Shown: one piece after another, positions 29,247 through 38,597 of the stretch
Position numbering within the stretch: position 1 is the stretch's first letter
Layout of the letters: each line of letters begins with the position of its first letter
From: Pseudovibrio denitrificans JCM 12308
GTDB taxonomy: Bacteria; Pseudomonadota; Alphaproteobacteria; Rhizobiales; Stappiaceae
Assembly (NCBI RefSeq): GCF_001310815.1
Contig: NZ_BAZK01000006.1
Location: 248,001-312,000 of the forward strand
Direction of reading: 5' to 3'
DNA length: 64,000 bases
The notes under the pieces: generated by a model
The model's database searches: none
Told to the model about the DNA's origin: nothing
What the model saw: only the letters and a program-made list of their open reading frames with translations
Made by a program: the position numbers and the translations under genes

Positions 29247-29732
29247 ATGGACATTCTCATGATTTCTGATGTTTTCTACAGAAAATTTGTGCGTACAGGC
29301 CGAATTGCGTGGTGTTCTCTCCTTTTTTTGTGTGCTGCCTCAGCATTCGCCTATGCGCAGGAACGGTTCACCTACACGCTGTCCATGTGCGATCCAGTGT
29401 CCTATCAGGTCTCGGAAACTCCGGAAAAGGGGCGTGAAGACCTGTCGCTCTCATGGGGCGGTCGGGTTTGGGCGTTTGCCAATGAAGGTAACCGGGAAGC
29501 GTTCAAGCACGATCCAGAGGTCTATGCCCCATTATTTCAGGGATGCGATGCCCTCTCACTTGCGCAAGGCTACCGAGCTGAGGGATTGGCGAAAATCTAT
29601 CTTGTCTATAACCAGCGGTTATTGCTGTTTCAGAGCCGTGAACACCGCGCTTTGTTTCTGACGGCGCCGGACATTTTGCTTGCAAAGGCACAAAGTCGTG
29701 CACGCGATGTAAAATGCGGTCCATATCAATGA
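29247..29732 (+). CDS. Secreted YHS-domain protein
   Basis: 161 residues with an N-terminal basic/hydrophobic signal (about residues 12-37, cleavage after FAYAQ). The rest resembles the YHS family of periplasmic proteins: CDPVSYQ near the N-terminus, WGGRVWAFANEGNREAFKHDPEVYAP, and LVYNQRLLLFQSREHRALF. YHS proteins often sit with metal handling or redox genes; the role here is unknown. ATG 29262 is an alternative start. chpT follows after 93 bases. Confidence 0.75.
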   Translation: MDILMISDVFYRKFVRTGRIAWCSLLFLCAASAFAYAQERFTYTLSMCDPVSYQVSETPEKGREDLSLSWGGRVWAFANEGNREAFKHDPEVYAPLFQGCDALSLAQGYRAEGLAKIYLVYNQRLLLFQSREHRALFLTAPDILLAKAQSRARDVKCGPYQ

Positions 29733-29825
29733 TGTCCAGCTTGGAATTAAACCAGCAGGCTTGTACCTTTTTCGCCACATCACGAATCAATCATAGGGCC
29801 AGTTGGCCAAAGTTCTGGAGCGGTT

Positions 29826-30482
29826 ATGTCAGTATTTAAGGAATTGTCTTCTCTTGATCTTGCCGCACTCGTCGCAAGCCGTGTGTGCCACGACATTATC
29901 TCACCTGTCGGGGCAATCACAAACGGTCTGGAAGTGTTGGATGAAGAAGGCAATGAGGACATGGCAGACTTTGCGATGGACCTTATTCGTAAATCAGCCC
30001 GCCAAGCTTCTGCGAAACTTCAGTTTGCGCGCCTCGCATTTGGTGCTGCCGGATCTTCCGGCGCTTCCATTGATCTGGGTGATGCGCAGGAAGTTGCTGT
30101 TGGATACATGAGCAATGAGAAGGCAAATCTTGAGTGGACCATGCCGCGTCTGCTGCTGCCTAAGAATCAGGTGAAGCTGATCCTGAACCTGCTTTTGCTC
30201 ATGAATCAGTGTGTTCCACGGGGTGGTACCATTACCATCAGTATGGAAGGGGATGAGAGCGCTCCGAACTTTCTCCTTAAAGCTGAAGGAACGAATGCGC
30301 GAATCCCTCAGGTTGTAAGTGAGATTCTTTCCGGTCAGGAGCCGGAACGGGTAGATGCCCACACTGTTCAACCGATCTATGCGGTTTTGTTGGCAGGTGA
30401 AGCTGGCTTAAATATTGAGCTGGAGAAAGACGGTGACGCCGTCATATGCAAGGCAAATACTCAGGTTTCTGAGTCTGCCTGA
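29826..30482 (+). CDS. chpT: Histidine phosphotransferase ChpT
   Basis: Phosphotransfer protein of the alphaproteobacterial cell-cycle relay, passing phosphate from CckA to CtrA and CpdR. 218 residues. The phospho-accepting His lies in ASRVCHDIISPVGAITNGLE, near residue 22, in a helical hairpin dimerisation domain. The C-terminal domain resembles a degenerate histidine-kinase ATPase fold. Its partner ctrA is 9 kb away in the window. It lies directly upstream of the chemotaxis operon with 147 bases between. Confidence 0.93.
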   Translation: MSVFKELSSLDLAALVASRVCHDIISPVGAITNGLEVLDEEGNEDMADFAMDLIRKSARQASAKLQFARLAFGAAGSSGASIDLGDAQEVAVGYMSNEKANLEWTMPRLLLPKNQVKLILNLLLLMNQCVPRGGTITISMEGDESAPNFLLKAEGTNARIPQVVSEILSGQEPERVDAHTVQPIYAVLLAGEAGLNIELEKDGDAVICKANTQVSESA

Positions 30483-30629
30483 TCAACTGTCAAAAACAAC
30501 CATTTATTGTAGGTTGGATGAATCTTACAATCTTTCAACCTATGTTAACCGTTTGGCTTAACACTCAACCTTAGTGAAATTTAGGAGTCTCGTTTTGAGG
30601 CTCCCCTAAGCATTGAGTGGGTGCGGGCC

Positions 30630-33389
30630 ATGGACGATCTTCTCAGAGAGTTTCTCACTGAGACCAATGAAAGCCTGGATGTTGTAGACGTTGAGTTGGT
30701 GAAGTTTGAGCAAGAGCCAAACAACGCCACCATTCTGGATAACATTTTCAGGTTAGTGCATACAATCAAAGGCACTTGTGGGTTCTTGGGCCTGCCGCGT
30801 CTGGAAGCGATTGCTCATGCTGCTGAAACTCTTATGGGCAAGTTCCGCGATGGTGTTCCTGTAACACACGAAGCGGTTACGCTTGTTCTTGCTTCAATCG
30901 ATCGCATTAAAGATATTCTTGCTGATCTTGAAGCTGCAAACGGTACTGAGCCTGAAGGTGCAGACCGTGATCTCATTGATGAGTTGGAACGACTTTCCCT
31001 AAGTGCTGACAACGATGACATGGCTGACGAAATGGCGGCAGCTATGGCAGAGGAAAAAGCTGCTGAGGAAGAAGTTGGCACCGATATCTATCAGGTTCTG
31101 GAGCGGCCATTGCGCCCTGGCGAAGTATCGCTGGATGAGTTGGAGCGCGCCTTCCAGGAAGCTGAAGTCGAAATCGAAATGCCTGATCCTGCGGAAGATG
31201 CAGAGGACGAAGCGGAAGCAATGGATGCTGCTCCTGAAGCTGCGCCTCAAGCAGAAGCTCCGGTTGCGAAGAAGGCTGAAGCTAAGCCGAAAAACCCAAG
31301 TGCAAAAGGTAAGGCTTCCAGTCAGGGTGTTTCCAATCAGTCCATTCGTGTGAATGTTGAAACGCTTGAACACCTGATGACCATGGTGTCCGAGCTGGTG
31401 CTGACACGTAACCAGCTGCTGGAGATCGTTCGTCGTCATGAAGACAGCGAGTTCAAGGTTCCATTACAGCGTCTGTCCAATGTAACCGGTGAGTTGCAGG
31501 AAGGGGTCATGAAGACCCGCATGCAGCCAATCGGCAACGCATGGCAGAAGCTTCCACGTATTGTTCGCGATCTTTCTCAGGAACTTGATAAGCCAATCGG
31601 CCTTGAGATGATTGGTGCGGAGACAGAACTTGATCGTCAGGTTCTGGAGCTCATCAAAGATCCGCTGACCCACATGATCCGCAACTCTGCAGACCACGGT
31701 CTGGAAGAGCCTGCTGACCGTGTTGCTGCTGGTAAGCCAGAGAAGGGCAACATCACCCTTTCCGCTTATCACGAAGGCGGTCACATCATCATCGAAGTGA
31801 AGGATGATGGTCGTGGTCTGAACCTTGAGAAGATCAAGGAAAAAGCGCTTAAGAACGGTGTGACCACCGAAGCCGAACTGGAAAAGATGGCAGATCAGCA
31901 GATCTACAAGTTCATCTTTGCAGCAGGCTTCTCGACAGCGACCAACGTGACCAGTGTTTCTGGTCGTGGTGTTGGTATGGACGTTGTGCGCAACAACGTT
32001 GAGCTGATTGGTGGTTCTATCGACCTTCGCTCTACTCCGGGCAAAGGTTCCAGCTTCATCATCAAGATCCCACTGACGCTGGCGATTGTGTCTACACTGA
32101 TCGTCGAAGCTGGTGGTGATCGCTACGCTATTCCGCAACTCTCTGTTGTTGAGCTGGTGCGTGTTCAGTCCAACTCAGAGCACCGCATTGAGCGTCTGAA
32201 GGATCGCCCGGTTCTGCGTTTGCGTAACAAGTTGCTGCCTCTGGTTCATATGTCTCAGCTGCTTGGTCAGACTGAGGAAGCTGATTTGGATGAAGATAAC
32301 GGCTTCATTGTTGTTATGCAGGTTGGCAGCCAGACCTTCGGTGTTGTGGTGGACGGCGTGTTCCATACCGAAGAGATTGTTGTGAAGCCAATGTCTTCCA
32401 TGCTGCGCAACATCAACATGTTCTCTGGCAACACCATTCTGGGTGATGGCTCTGTGATCATGATCATCGATCCGAACGGTGTTGCAAGCGCGATGGCTAG
32501 CCATGCTTCCGGTACGCTGACTGATACCTTCGAAGATGAGCAGGACAACGAGGAAGCTCGTGTGATTGATGCGGATGCTCCAATTTCACTGCTGCTGTTC
32601 CGTGCCGGTTCTGAAGAGCCGAAGGCTGTTCCGCTGTCACTGGTGACACGTCTTGAAGAGTTTGATGTCTCCAAGATCGAGCATTCCAATGGCCGTGATT
32701 TGGTTCAGTACCGTGGCTCTCTGATGCCGCTGGTTTATGTAAACGAAGGTGATCGTCATAAGCCTGAGGGTACTCAGCCAATGCTGGTGTTCTCTGACAA
32801 CGGTCGTTCCATGGGTCTGGTTGTTGATCAGATTGTCGACATTGTTGAAGACCGGATGACCATTGAAGTGGTGTCTGAGCGTCAGGGTGTTCTTGGTTCT
32901 GCGATCATTCGTGAGCGTGCAACTGAAGTTATTGACCTTGGTTATTATCTGCCTCTGGCATTTGATGACTGGTTCATGCGCAAAGAGATCGACACAACCA
33001 CCAAGGTGAGAAAGCTTCTCTTCCTTGATGATAGTGCGTTCTTCCGCAATATGCTGACACCGGTTCTGAAAGCGGCTGGTTACGATGTCACCGTTTGCTC
33101 GAGCGCTCAGAGTGCATACGAGCTGATGGAAAAAGGCACCGACTTTGCTGCGATCGTGACTGACATCGAAATGCCAGATATCAGCGGATACGAGTTCTGT
33201 GAGAGCCTGCGTCGTGATACGCGCTTCCGCCATCTGCCGATCATCGCACTGTCTGCTGTTGTGACACCAGCTTCTATCGAAAAAGGCCGTCAGGCTGGCT
33301 TTGATGACTATGTCGCCAAGTTTGACCGTCCAGGTCTGCTGGCAGCGCTCAAAGATGTTTTGACCAGTGAAATGGGAGTTGCAGCATGA
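30630..33389 (+). CDS. cheA: Chemotaxis histidine kinase CheA with C-terminal receiver
   Basis: Cytoplasmic hybrid kinase of 919 residues. Domain order: P1 phosphotransfer domain with His44 in RLVHTIKGTCGF; an acidic Ala/Glu-rich linker (about 145-235); the P3 dimer domain; an ATPase domain with DPLTHMIRNSADHGLE, DDGRGL and GRGVGMDVVR; two CheW-like domains (about 485-620 and 650-780); and a receiver domain (about 795-915) whose phospho-Asp lies in VTDIEMP. Tandem CheW domains plus a receiver are unusual compared with enteric CheA. ATG 30630 is chosen; GTG 30621 is in frame. The stop overlaps cheW by 4 bases. Confidence 0.95.
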   Translation: MDDLLREFLTETNESLDVVDVELVKFEQEPNNATILDNIFRLVHTIKGTCGFLGLPRLEAIAHAAETLMGKFRDGVPVTHEAVTLVLASIDRIKDILADLEAANGTEPEGADRDLIDELERLSLSADNDDMADEMAAAMAEEKAAEEEVGTDIYQVLERPLRPGEVSLDELERAFQEAEVEIEMPDPAEDAEDEAEAMDAAPEAAPQAEAPVAKKAEAKPKNPSAKGKASSQGVSNQSIRVNVETLEHLMTMVSELVLTRNQLLEIVRRHEDSEFKVPLQRLSNVTGELQEGVMKTRMQPIGNAWQKLPRIVRDLSQELDKPIGLEMIGAETELDRQVLELIKDPLTHMIRNSADHGLEEPADRVAAGKPEKGNITLSAYHEGGHIIIEVKDDGRGLNLEKIKEKALKNGVTTEAELEKMADQQIYKFIFAAGFSTATNVTSVSGRGVGMDVVRNNVELIGGSIDLRSTPGKGSSFIIKIPLTLAIVSTLIVEAGGDRYAIPQLSVVELVRVQSNSEHRIERLKDRPVLRLRNKLLPLVHMSQLLGQTEEADLDEDNGFIVVMQVGSQTFGVVVDGVFHTEEIVVKPMSSMLRNINMFSGNTILGDGSVIMIIDPNGVASAMASHASGTLTDTFEDEQDNEEARVIDADAPISLLLFRAGSEEPKAVPLSLVTRLEEFDVSKIEHSNGRDLVQYRGSLMPLVYVNEGDRHKPEGTQPMLVFSDNGRSMGLVVDQIVDIVEDRMTIEVVSERQGVLGSAIIRERATEVIDLGYYLPLAFDDWFMRKEIDTTTKVRKLLFLDDSAFFRNMLTPVLKAAGYDVTVCSSAQSAYELMEKGTDFAAIVTDIEMPDISGYEFCESLRRDTRFRHLPIIALSAVVTPASIEKGRQAGFDDYVAKFDRPGLLAALKDVLTSEMGVAA

Positions 33390-33882
33390 CAACTCATAAA
33401 CTCTCCGCCGTCGAAGACGAAGACAACCGTCAGGGCAGTGCCGATCACATCCAGTATGTGACTGTGGTGATTGGCAGCCAGCTGTTTGGTCTGCCTATCT
33501 CTCAGGTTCATGACGTGTTTGTTCCTGAAAAAGTTACACAGGTTCCGCTGGCACCGCCTGAAGTGGAAGGCGTGCTGAACCTGCGCGGACGCATCGTGAC
33601 TGCCATCAATATGCGTCGCAAGCTTCATCTCAAGCCAAATGATGCTGATCAGGGCATGATGCTGTTGGTATTGAGTACAAAGGGGAGTCCTATGGCCTTG
33701 TTATTGATGCCGTAGGAGAGGTACTCAACTTGCCGAGAAATGAGATGGAAGCAAACCCATCCAACCTTGATTTCCGTTGGGCTGAGATTTCCGGCGGGGT
33801 TCATCGTCTGGACGGGCGACTGATGGTGGTACTGGATGTAGACCGTCTGTTGAGCTCCCTTATTGAACCTAAAGCTGCGTAA
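33386..33882 (+). CDS. cheW: Chemotaxis coupling protein CheW, frame broken near 33664
   Basis: Adaptor that couples receptors to CheA. The N-terminal half (HIQYVTVVIGSQLFGLPISQ, EGVLNLRGRIVTAINMR) is in one frame and stops at 33715. The C-terminal half (VGIEYKGESYGLVIDAVGEVL, LDGRLMVVLDVDRLL) continues in another frame to TAA 33880-33882. Adding one G at CTGTTGG (about 33663-33666) gives an uninterrupted 165-residue CheW of normal size. ATGA overlap with cheA indicates translational coupling. Confidence 0.9.
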
Positions 33883-33912
33883 GCGCACCTTCGAAGCGAG
33901 AGAGCCGATTTA

Positions 33913-34278
33913 ATGAAAAAGTGTCTGGTTGTTGACGATTCCAGCGTAATCCGCAAAGTGGCCCGCCGCATTCTGGAGGACATTGGATTTGAGATCACCG
34001 AGGCTGAGGACGGACAGAAGGCACTGGATGCTTGTAAAGCTTCAATGCCGGATGCGGTTCTGTTGGACTGGAATATGCCTGTGATGGACGGGCTGGAGTT
34101 TTTGGCCAAGCTGCGTGAGGAAGATGGCGGTGAGGAGCCGGTTGTTGTGTTCTGTACAACAGAAAACGACGTGGCTCACATCACAAAAGCGATCCGCGCT
34201 GGTGCGAACGAATACATCATGAAACCGTTTGATCGGGAGATTCTTTCAGCGAAATTTCAGGAAGTTGGATTGGTCTAA
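33913..34278 (+). CDS. cheY: Chemotaxis response regulator CheY
   Basis: Single-domain receiver of 121 residues. It has the acidic pair in VVDDSS, the phospho-acceptor Asp in LLDWNMPVMDG (about residue 53), a Thr in CTTEND, and the Lys in IMKPFD. The motif set is complete. It lies 30 bases after cheW and 3 bases before cheB in the operon. Confidence 0.94.
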   Translation: MKKCLVVDDSSVIRKVARRILEDIGFEITEAEDGQKALDACKASMPDAVLLDWNMPVMDGLEFLAKLREEDGGEEPVVVFCTTENDVAHITKAIRAGANEYIMKPFDREILSAKFQEVGLV

Positions 34279-34281
34279 GTA

Positions 34282-35544
34282 ATGGATATGGGCCGGCTGG
34301 GCATGTATGCAAAAGTTGAGGAGCCAAAGACGGAGAGATCCGGTCATGCGGCACCTATCCGGGTCATGGTCGTAGACGATTCCGTTGTCATTCGTGGGTT
34401 GTTCAGCAGATGGATTGAGGCAGATCCTGAGCTGGAAGTTGTTGCAACTCACAGAAATGGTGAGCTGGCAGTAAAAGACATTGAACGCAGCAACCCGGAC
34501 GTTGTTGTGCTCGACGTTGAAATGCCTGTGATGGATGGCCTGACAGCTCTTCCGAAGCTTCTAGAAAAGAAACGCGATCTTATCATCGTGATGGCTTCCA
34601 CGCTGACGCGCCGGAACGCCGAAGTAAGTTTAAAGGCTCTTTCTCTTGGTGCCACTGATTATGTCGCCAAGCCGGAAACAACTGGCCAGACAGCCAGTGC
34701 TACCGAGTTTCAGAGAGAGCTGCTGGAGAAACTGCGCTTGCTTGGACGTGGGGGAAAACGTCTTAAGCGCACGACCATTAAGCCAGCAGCTGAGCCTGTA
34801 CGCAGAATGCGTGCGGAGATTGTCAATGACCCGCACAAACGACGGACTGAAACCTCTGTTGACCGGGCAGAGACGCGTGCAGCATTGCGCCGTCCACGGA
34901 CAATGGGGCTTCAATCAGCTGCAAAGCAAGAGATTACGCTACGGCCATATTCTTCGGTCGTGCCGAGAGCTCTTGTGATTGGTAGCTCCACGGGAGGGCC
35001 GCAGGCACTTCAGCGTGTGCTGACTGATGCACGCGATGGTTTGCTCAAGGTTCCTGTTGTGATCACGCAGCATATGCCACGGACGTTCACGACAATTCTT
35101 GCGGAGCATTTGCATAAGCAACTTCAGCTTCCTTCAAAAGAAGCTGAGCACATGGATGTATTGAAACCTGGGCACGTGTACATCGCGCCAGGCGGAATTC
35201 ATTTGAAAATCGGCAAGCAGAACGGGCAGGCGGTTTCGCTGCTTGAAGACGGAGCTCCCGTCAACTTCTGTAAGCCATCTGTGGATCCACTTTTTGAAAG
35301 TGCAGCCGAAGTATTCGGTACCGCGTGTTTGGCACTCGTTTTGACCGGCATGGGCAGTGATGGCGCAAATGGCGTCAATGTAATTGCCGGTAAGGGCGGA
35401 AGCGTCATCGCGCAGGATGAGGCCTCCAGTGTTGTCTGGGGAATGCCAGGAGCTGCTGCCCGTACAGGGAACTGCAGCGGCATCGTGCCTCTTGATCAGA
35501 TTGGTGCACAAGTCAAGCGTATCTTAAAAGGAGCCGCGCGATGA
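34282..35544 (+). CDS. cheB: Chemotaxis protein-glutamate methylesterase CheB
   Basis: Removes methyl groups from receptor glutamates and deamidates receptors. 420 residues: receiver domain (VMVVDDSVVIRGLF, LDVEMPVMDG), a long basic linker (about 145-225) and a methylesterase domain. The catalytic triad is visible as Ser in GSSTGGPQAL, His in TQHMPRTFT and Asp in GMGSDGANG. The start could be ATG 34282 or 34288. The stop overlaps the cheR start (ATGA). Confidence 0.95.
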   Translation: MDMGRLGMYAKVEEPKTERSGHAAPIRVMVVDDSVVIRGLFSRWIEADPELEVVATHRNGELAVKDIERSNPDVVVLDVEMPVMDGLTALPKLLEKKRDLIIVMASTLTRRNAEVSLKALSLGATDYVAKPETTGQTASATEFQRELLEKLRLLGRGGKRLKRTTIKPAAEPVRRMRAEIVNDPHKRRTETSVDRAETRAALRRPRTMGLQSAAKQEITLRPYSSVVPRALVIGSSTGGPQALQRVLTDARDGLLKVPVVITQHMPRTFTTILAEHLHKQLQLPSKEAEHMDVLKPGHVYIAPGGIHLKIGKQNGQAVSLLEDGAPVNFCKPSVDPLFESAAEVFGTACLALVLTGMGSDGANGVNVIAGKGGSVIAQDEASSVVWGMPGAAARTGNCSGIVPLDQIGAQVKRILKGAAR

Positions 35545-36473
35545 TGACTTCTGAATATGATTTCTTGAAGAAATTTTTGAAATCCCGTAGCGGCCTCGTT
35601 CTTTCCGATGAAAAGCAGTATCTGGTCGAAAGCCGACTGATGCCTGTAGCTCGTCGTCATAATCTCAATGGATTGAGTGAGCTTATTCTTGCGATCAGCA
35701 AGCCGGGCTCCATGTCCCTGCAGAATGACGTTGTTGAAGCGATGACGACGAACGAGTCATTCTTCTTCCGCGACAAGAGCCCTTTCGAGAACTTCCGGAA
35801 TGTGATGCTTCCTCACTTGCTTGAGGCACGTAAATCACGCCGGAGTGCGCGCATCTGGTGTGCGGCTGCTTCGACTGGTCAGGAGCCTTATTCCCTCAGC
35901 ATGTATCTGAAGGAAGACAAGGCGAAGGTTGGTTCGTTTCGCTTTGAGATTCTGGGTACCGACATTTCGACCGAAGTGCTGGAGAAAGCTCGCACTGGCA
36001 TTTACAGCCAGTTCGAAGTTCAGCGTGGCCTGCCTATTCAGATGCTGCTGAAGTACTTCTCTCAGCAGGGTGAACTTTGGCAGATGGCTCCGGAAATCCG
36101 GGCAATGGTGCAGTGGCGCAAGCTGAACCTGCTGGAGAACTTCAGCCATCTGGGTGAGTTTGACATCATCTTCTGTCGTAACGTGCTGATCTACTTCGAC
36201 CAGCAGACCAAGATTGATGTGCTGAACCGCATCTATCGTCAGCTGCCGGATGATGGCTTCCTGGTGCTTGGTGCTGCGGAAACTGTTGTTGGTTTGACTG
36301 ATGGCTTTGAGCCTTATCCGAACCTTCGTGGTGTTTACCGCAAGAAGCAGGCTGCAAGTCGTCCGGCTGGCTCGACAAGCTTTACGCGGTCTACGGCAAC
36401 TTCGCCTAGTACACCGGGTACGACCCGGCCAACTATTCAGGCTTTGGCGGGTGGGTCTCGCTTCTCAGCTTAA
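35541..36473 (+). CDS. cheR: Chemotaxis protein methyltransferase CheR
   Basis: SAM-dependent methylation of receptor glutamates. 310 residues: N-terminal CheR_N helical domain and a Rossmann methyltransferase with TNESFFFRDKSPFE, WCAAASTGQEPYSLSM (SAM loop) and FDIIFCRNVLIYFD. The C-terminal 40 residues are Ser/Thr/Pro-rich and probably disordered. Last gene of the che operon, 4-base overlap with cheB. Confidence 0.96.
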   Translation: MMTSEYDFLKKFLKSRSGLVLSDEKQYLVESRLMPVARRHNLNGLSELILAISKPGSMSLQNDVVEAMTTNESFFFRDKSPFENFRNVMLPHLLEARKSRRSARIWCAAASTGQEPYSLSMYLKEDKAKVGSFRFEILGTDISTEVLEKARTGIYSQFEVQRGLPIQMLLKYFSQQGELWQMAPEIRAMVQWRKLNLLENFSHLGEFDIIFCRNVLIYFDQQTKIDVLNRIYRQLPDDGFLVLGAAETVVGLTDGFEPYPNLRGVYRKKQAASRPAGSTSFTRSTATSPSTPGTTRPTIQALAGGSRFSA

Positions 36474-36485
36474 GATCAAGAATTG

Positions 36486-36511
36486 GGCCAGCGTGAAGCT
36501 GGCCTTTTTTA
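36486..36511 (+). terminator. Terminator after the che operon
   Basis: A 7-bp stem (GGCCAGC/GCTGGCC) with a 5-base loop is followed by six T. Confidence 0.85.
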
Positions 36512-36646
36512 TTTGCGCATCGCTTCATTCGCTCGCAATTCAAATTCAATATGAGCGAATTCCTCCAAAAGATCCTCAGAGTTTCCCGTTAGTTTGACGC
36601 CGCTGAATGCCTGTTATCCGGGCACCGGGCCGAGGGAGTTTGAGTG

Positions 36647-37651
36647 ATGAGTTCTCGTGATTTCTTTAAGCTGAGCAGACGGTCTGCCCTTGCTTTAGGC
36701 GCTGGCGGTTTGCTTGCGACAGGGATGAGGAGTACTGAGGTGGCCGCGGAAATTCCGATTGAAAGATCCAATCAACACGCCCCAGCCACCGAGTTTCAGC
36801 TCGGTGAGTTCAAAGTCTACGCGTTTTTGGATGGCACCTTTGTTGCGGAGCATCCGCAGGATACGTTTGGTATGGACCAGACGAGTGAGGTGTTTGACAA
36901 AGCCAGTCACGACCACTTCATCTCCTCTACCAAGTTCAGAGGCTTTTTCACGCCGGTTCTGGTGAATACCGGTAATGGGCTGGTTCTGTTTGATTCGGGA
37001 AGAGGTGTTCTTTCTCAGCCACAAAGCGGGAACTTGCTGAAAGCGCTTGCGACGGCGGGTATTCGTCCCGGTGACATTGATGTCGTGGTGCTGACGCACA
37101 TGCATGCGGATCATACGGGCGGCCTGATGCAAAACGGCATTCCTACTTTTGCCAACGCGACGTATGTGACGAACCCGATTGAGTTCAACTACTGGGAAAA
37201 ACTTGGTCCTGCAGCGAACCAGAGTGCGCGGGTGTTTGCGGAGAATGTCCTGCCGCTCAAAGACAAATTCGACTTCATCAATCCGGGTGATCAGGTGGTG
37301 CCTGGTATTACGGCAATTGAGGCATACGGCCATACGCCGGGGCATACGGTGTATTCGGTGGAAGCCAATGGGCGAAAGCTCATGCTGACTGCGGACACCG
37401 CGAACCACTTTGTTTGGTCCTTAGCCTATCCGGATTGGCGTGTTGTGTTTGATATCGACAAAGCACGGGCTGCAGAAACGCGTCGGCGCATCTTTGGGAT
37501 GATCGCCGAAGAGCGCATTCCTTTCATCGGCTATCACATGCCATTCCCTGCCTTGGGGTTTGTTGAGGCTGTGGGGGACGGGTTCCGGTTCGTTCCCGCA
37601 ACTTATCAGTTGCAGCTTGGCAATGAGGATGAGCAGGACCGGCCTGAGTAA
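36647..37651 (+). CDS. Exported metallo-beta-lactamase-fold hydrolase
   Basis: 334 residues. The N-terminus has a twin-arginine-like signal (SRRSALALGAGGLLATG), so folded export by Tat is likely. The metallo-beta-lactamase core shows the metal motif THMHADHTGG, the second His in GHTPGHTVYS, the bridging Asp in LTADTANH, and the last His in GYHMPFP. Family members include lactonases and other hydrolases; the substrate is not evident. ATG 36647 follows GAGGGAG. It converges on the next gene with one base between the two stop codons. Confidence 0.88.
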   Translation: MSSRDFFKLSRRSALALGAGGLLATGMRSTEVAAEIPIERSNQHAPATEFQLGEFKVYAFLDGTFVAEHPQDTFGMDQTSEVFDKASHDHFISSTKFRGFFTPVLVNTGNGLVLFDSGRGVLSQPQSGNLLKALATAGIRPGDIDVVVLTHMHADHTGGLMQNGIPTFANATYVTNPIEFNYWEKLGPAANQSARVFAENVLPLKDKFDFINPGDQVVPGITAIEAYGHTPGHTVYSVEANGRKLMLTADTANHFVWSLAYPDWRVVFDIDKARAAETRRRIFGMIAEERIPFIGYHMPFPALGFVEAVGDGFRFVPATYQLQLGNEDEQDRPE

Positions 37652-37652
37652 C

Positions 37653-38487
37653 CTACCGAGGTTTCCTTTGATAGGCTGAAACGGCGACACCGCAGAGCAC
37701 CATGGCGGTTGCTATGATGAAACGCAGGTCAATGGCTTCCGCGAGGAACACAATCCCACCAGCAGTGGCGATGATTGGTACGGTGAGCTGAGCAACGGCA
37801 GCCGTGCTTGTTTGAAGCTGCGGAATGATTGCATACCAGAGGCATAGCCAAGACCTGAGGTAATTGCGCCAGAGATGACAGCTAAGACCACGCCTGCCAA
37901 GGTGATTTCACTGTTATCGGGAAACAACAGAAGTGCCAAAGCAACCAATGGGATGGCATAGAGGAAGTTCATTCCCGTGTCTTTTAGCGGGTTTGCTGCG
38001 CCTCTGCCGATGATGGAGTAAATGCCCCAGCCGACAGCAGCAACGGTCATGAGACCTGCTCCGAGTGGGTTTATGCCGGCGTTTGCCGGAGAGAGCAGGT
38101 ATACGAGGCCGGAGAAGCTAGGCCTGCGCCGATCCATTTCTGCAAACCCAGTTTTTCACGCTGAAGGAATGCACCAGCGAACATGGTAATTTGCACTGCC
38201 CCAAAGAGTAGGAGTGCGCCGAAGCCAGCATCCAATGAAATGTAGGCATGTGAGAAGCCGAGAATATATGCGCAGAGTGCGAGCACTGCAGGATAGTTTG
38301 GCTTAGAGAACTGAAGCTTTTGGCTTCTGACGAAAATAAGGGCGAGGAGCATAACGGCTCCGGCAATGACCCGGATGGTTGCGAATGCGGATGGTCCAAT
38401 CTCACCATCTGCGAGTGCCAGTCGGTTCAAAACGGAATTGGCAGCAAAAGCCACCATGACAATAGATGTAAGAATAAAAAGCCTCAT
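37653..38487 (-). CDS. EamA/DMT exporter, frame broken twice
   Basis: Second drug/metabolite-type exporter. Read from ATG 38487, the first half (RLFILTSIVMVAFAANSVLN to LGLQKWIGAGLA) is intact. It breaks at about 38122, where TTT appears as TT, and continues as FSGLVYLLSPANAG in a second frame. It breaks again at about 37838, where CCC appears as CC, and ends WYAIIPQLQTSTAAVAQLTV to AYQRKPR at 37653. Repairing both one-base losses gives about 278 residues and ten helices, normal for the family. Confidence 0.82.
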
Positions 38488-38597
38488 GGGCGCACAATGG
38501 CAATAAAGCTTTATGATTGGCAAAACACTTAGGCGTTATTGGAGGTGTTTTCTCGATTAGCCTCCACGAGAAACGCAGAGGCTAACCGGTCTCTTAT

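Noticed and set aside
30540..30575. Possible CtrA site upstream of cheA (two TTAAC elements)
   Set aside because: The two TTAA elements are 9 bases apart instead of the 7 of the full CtrA consensus, so only half-sites can be claimed.
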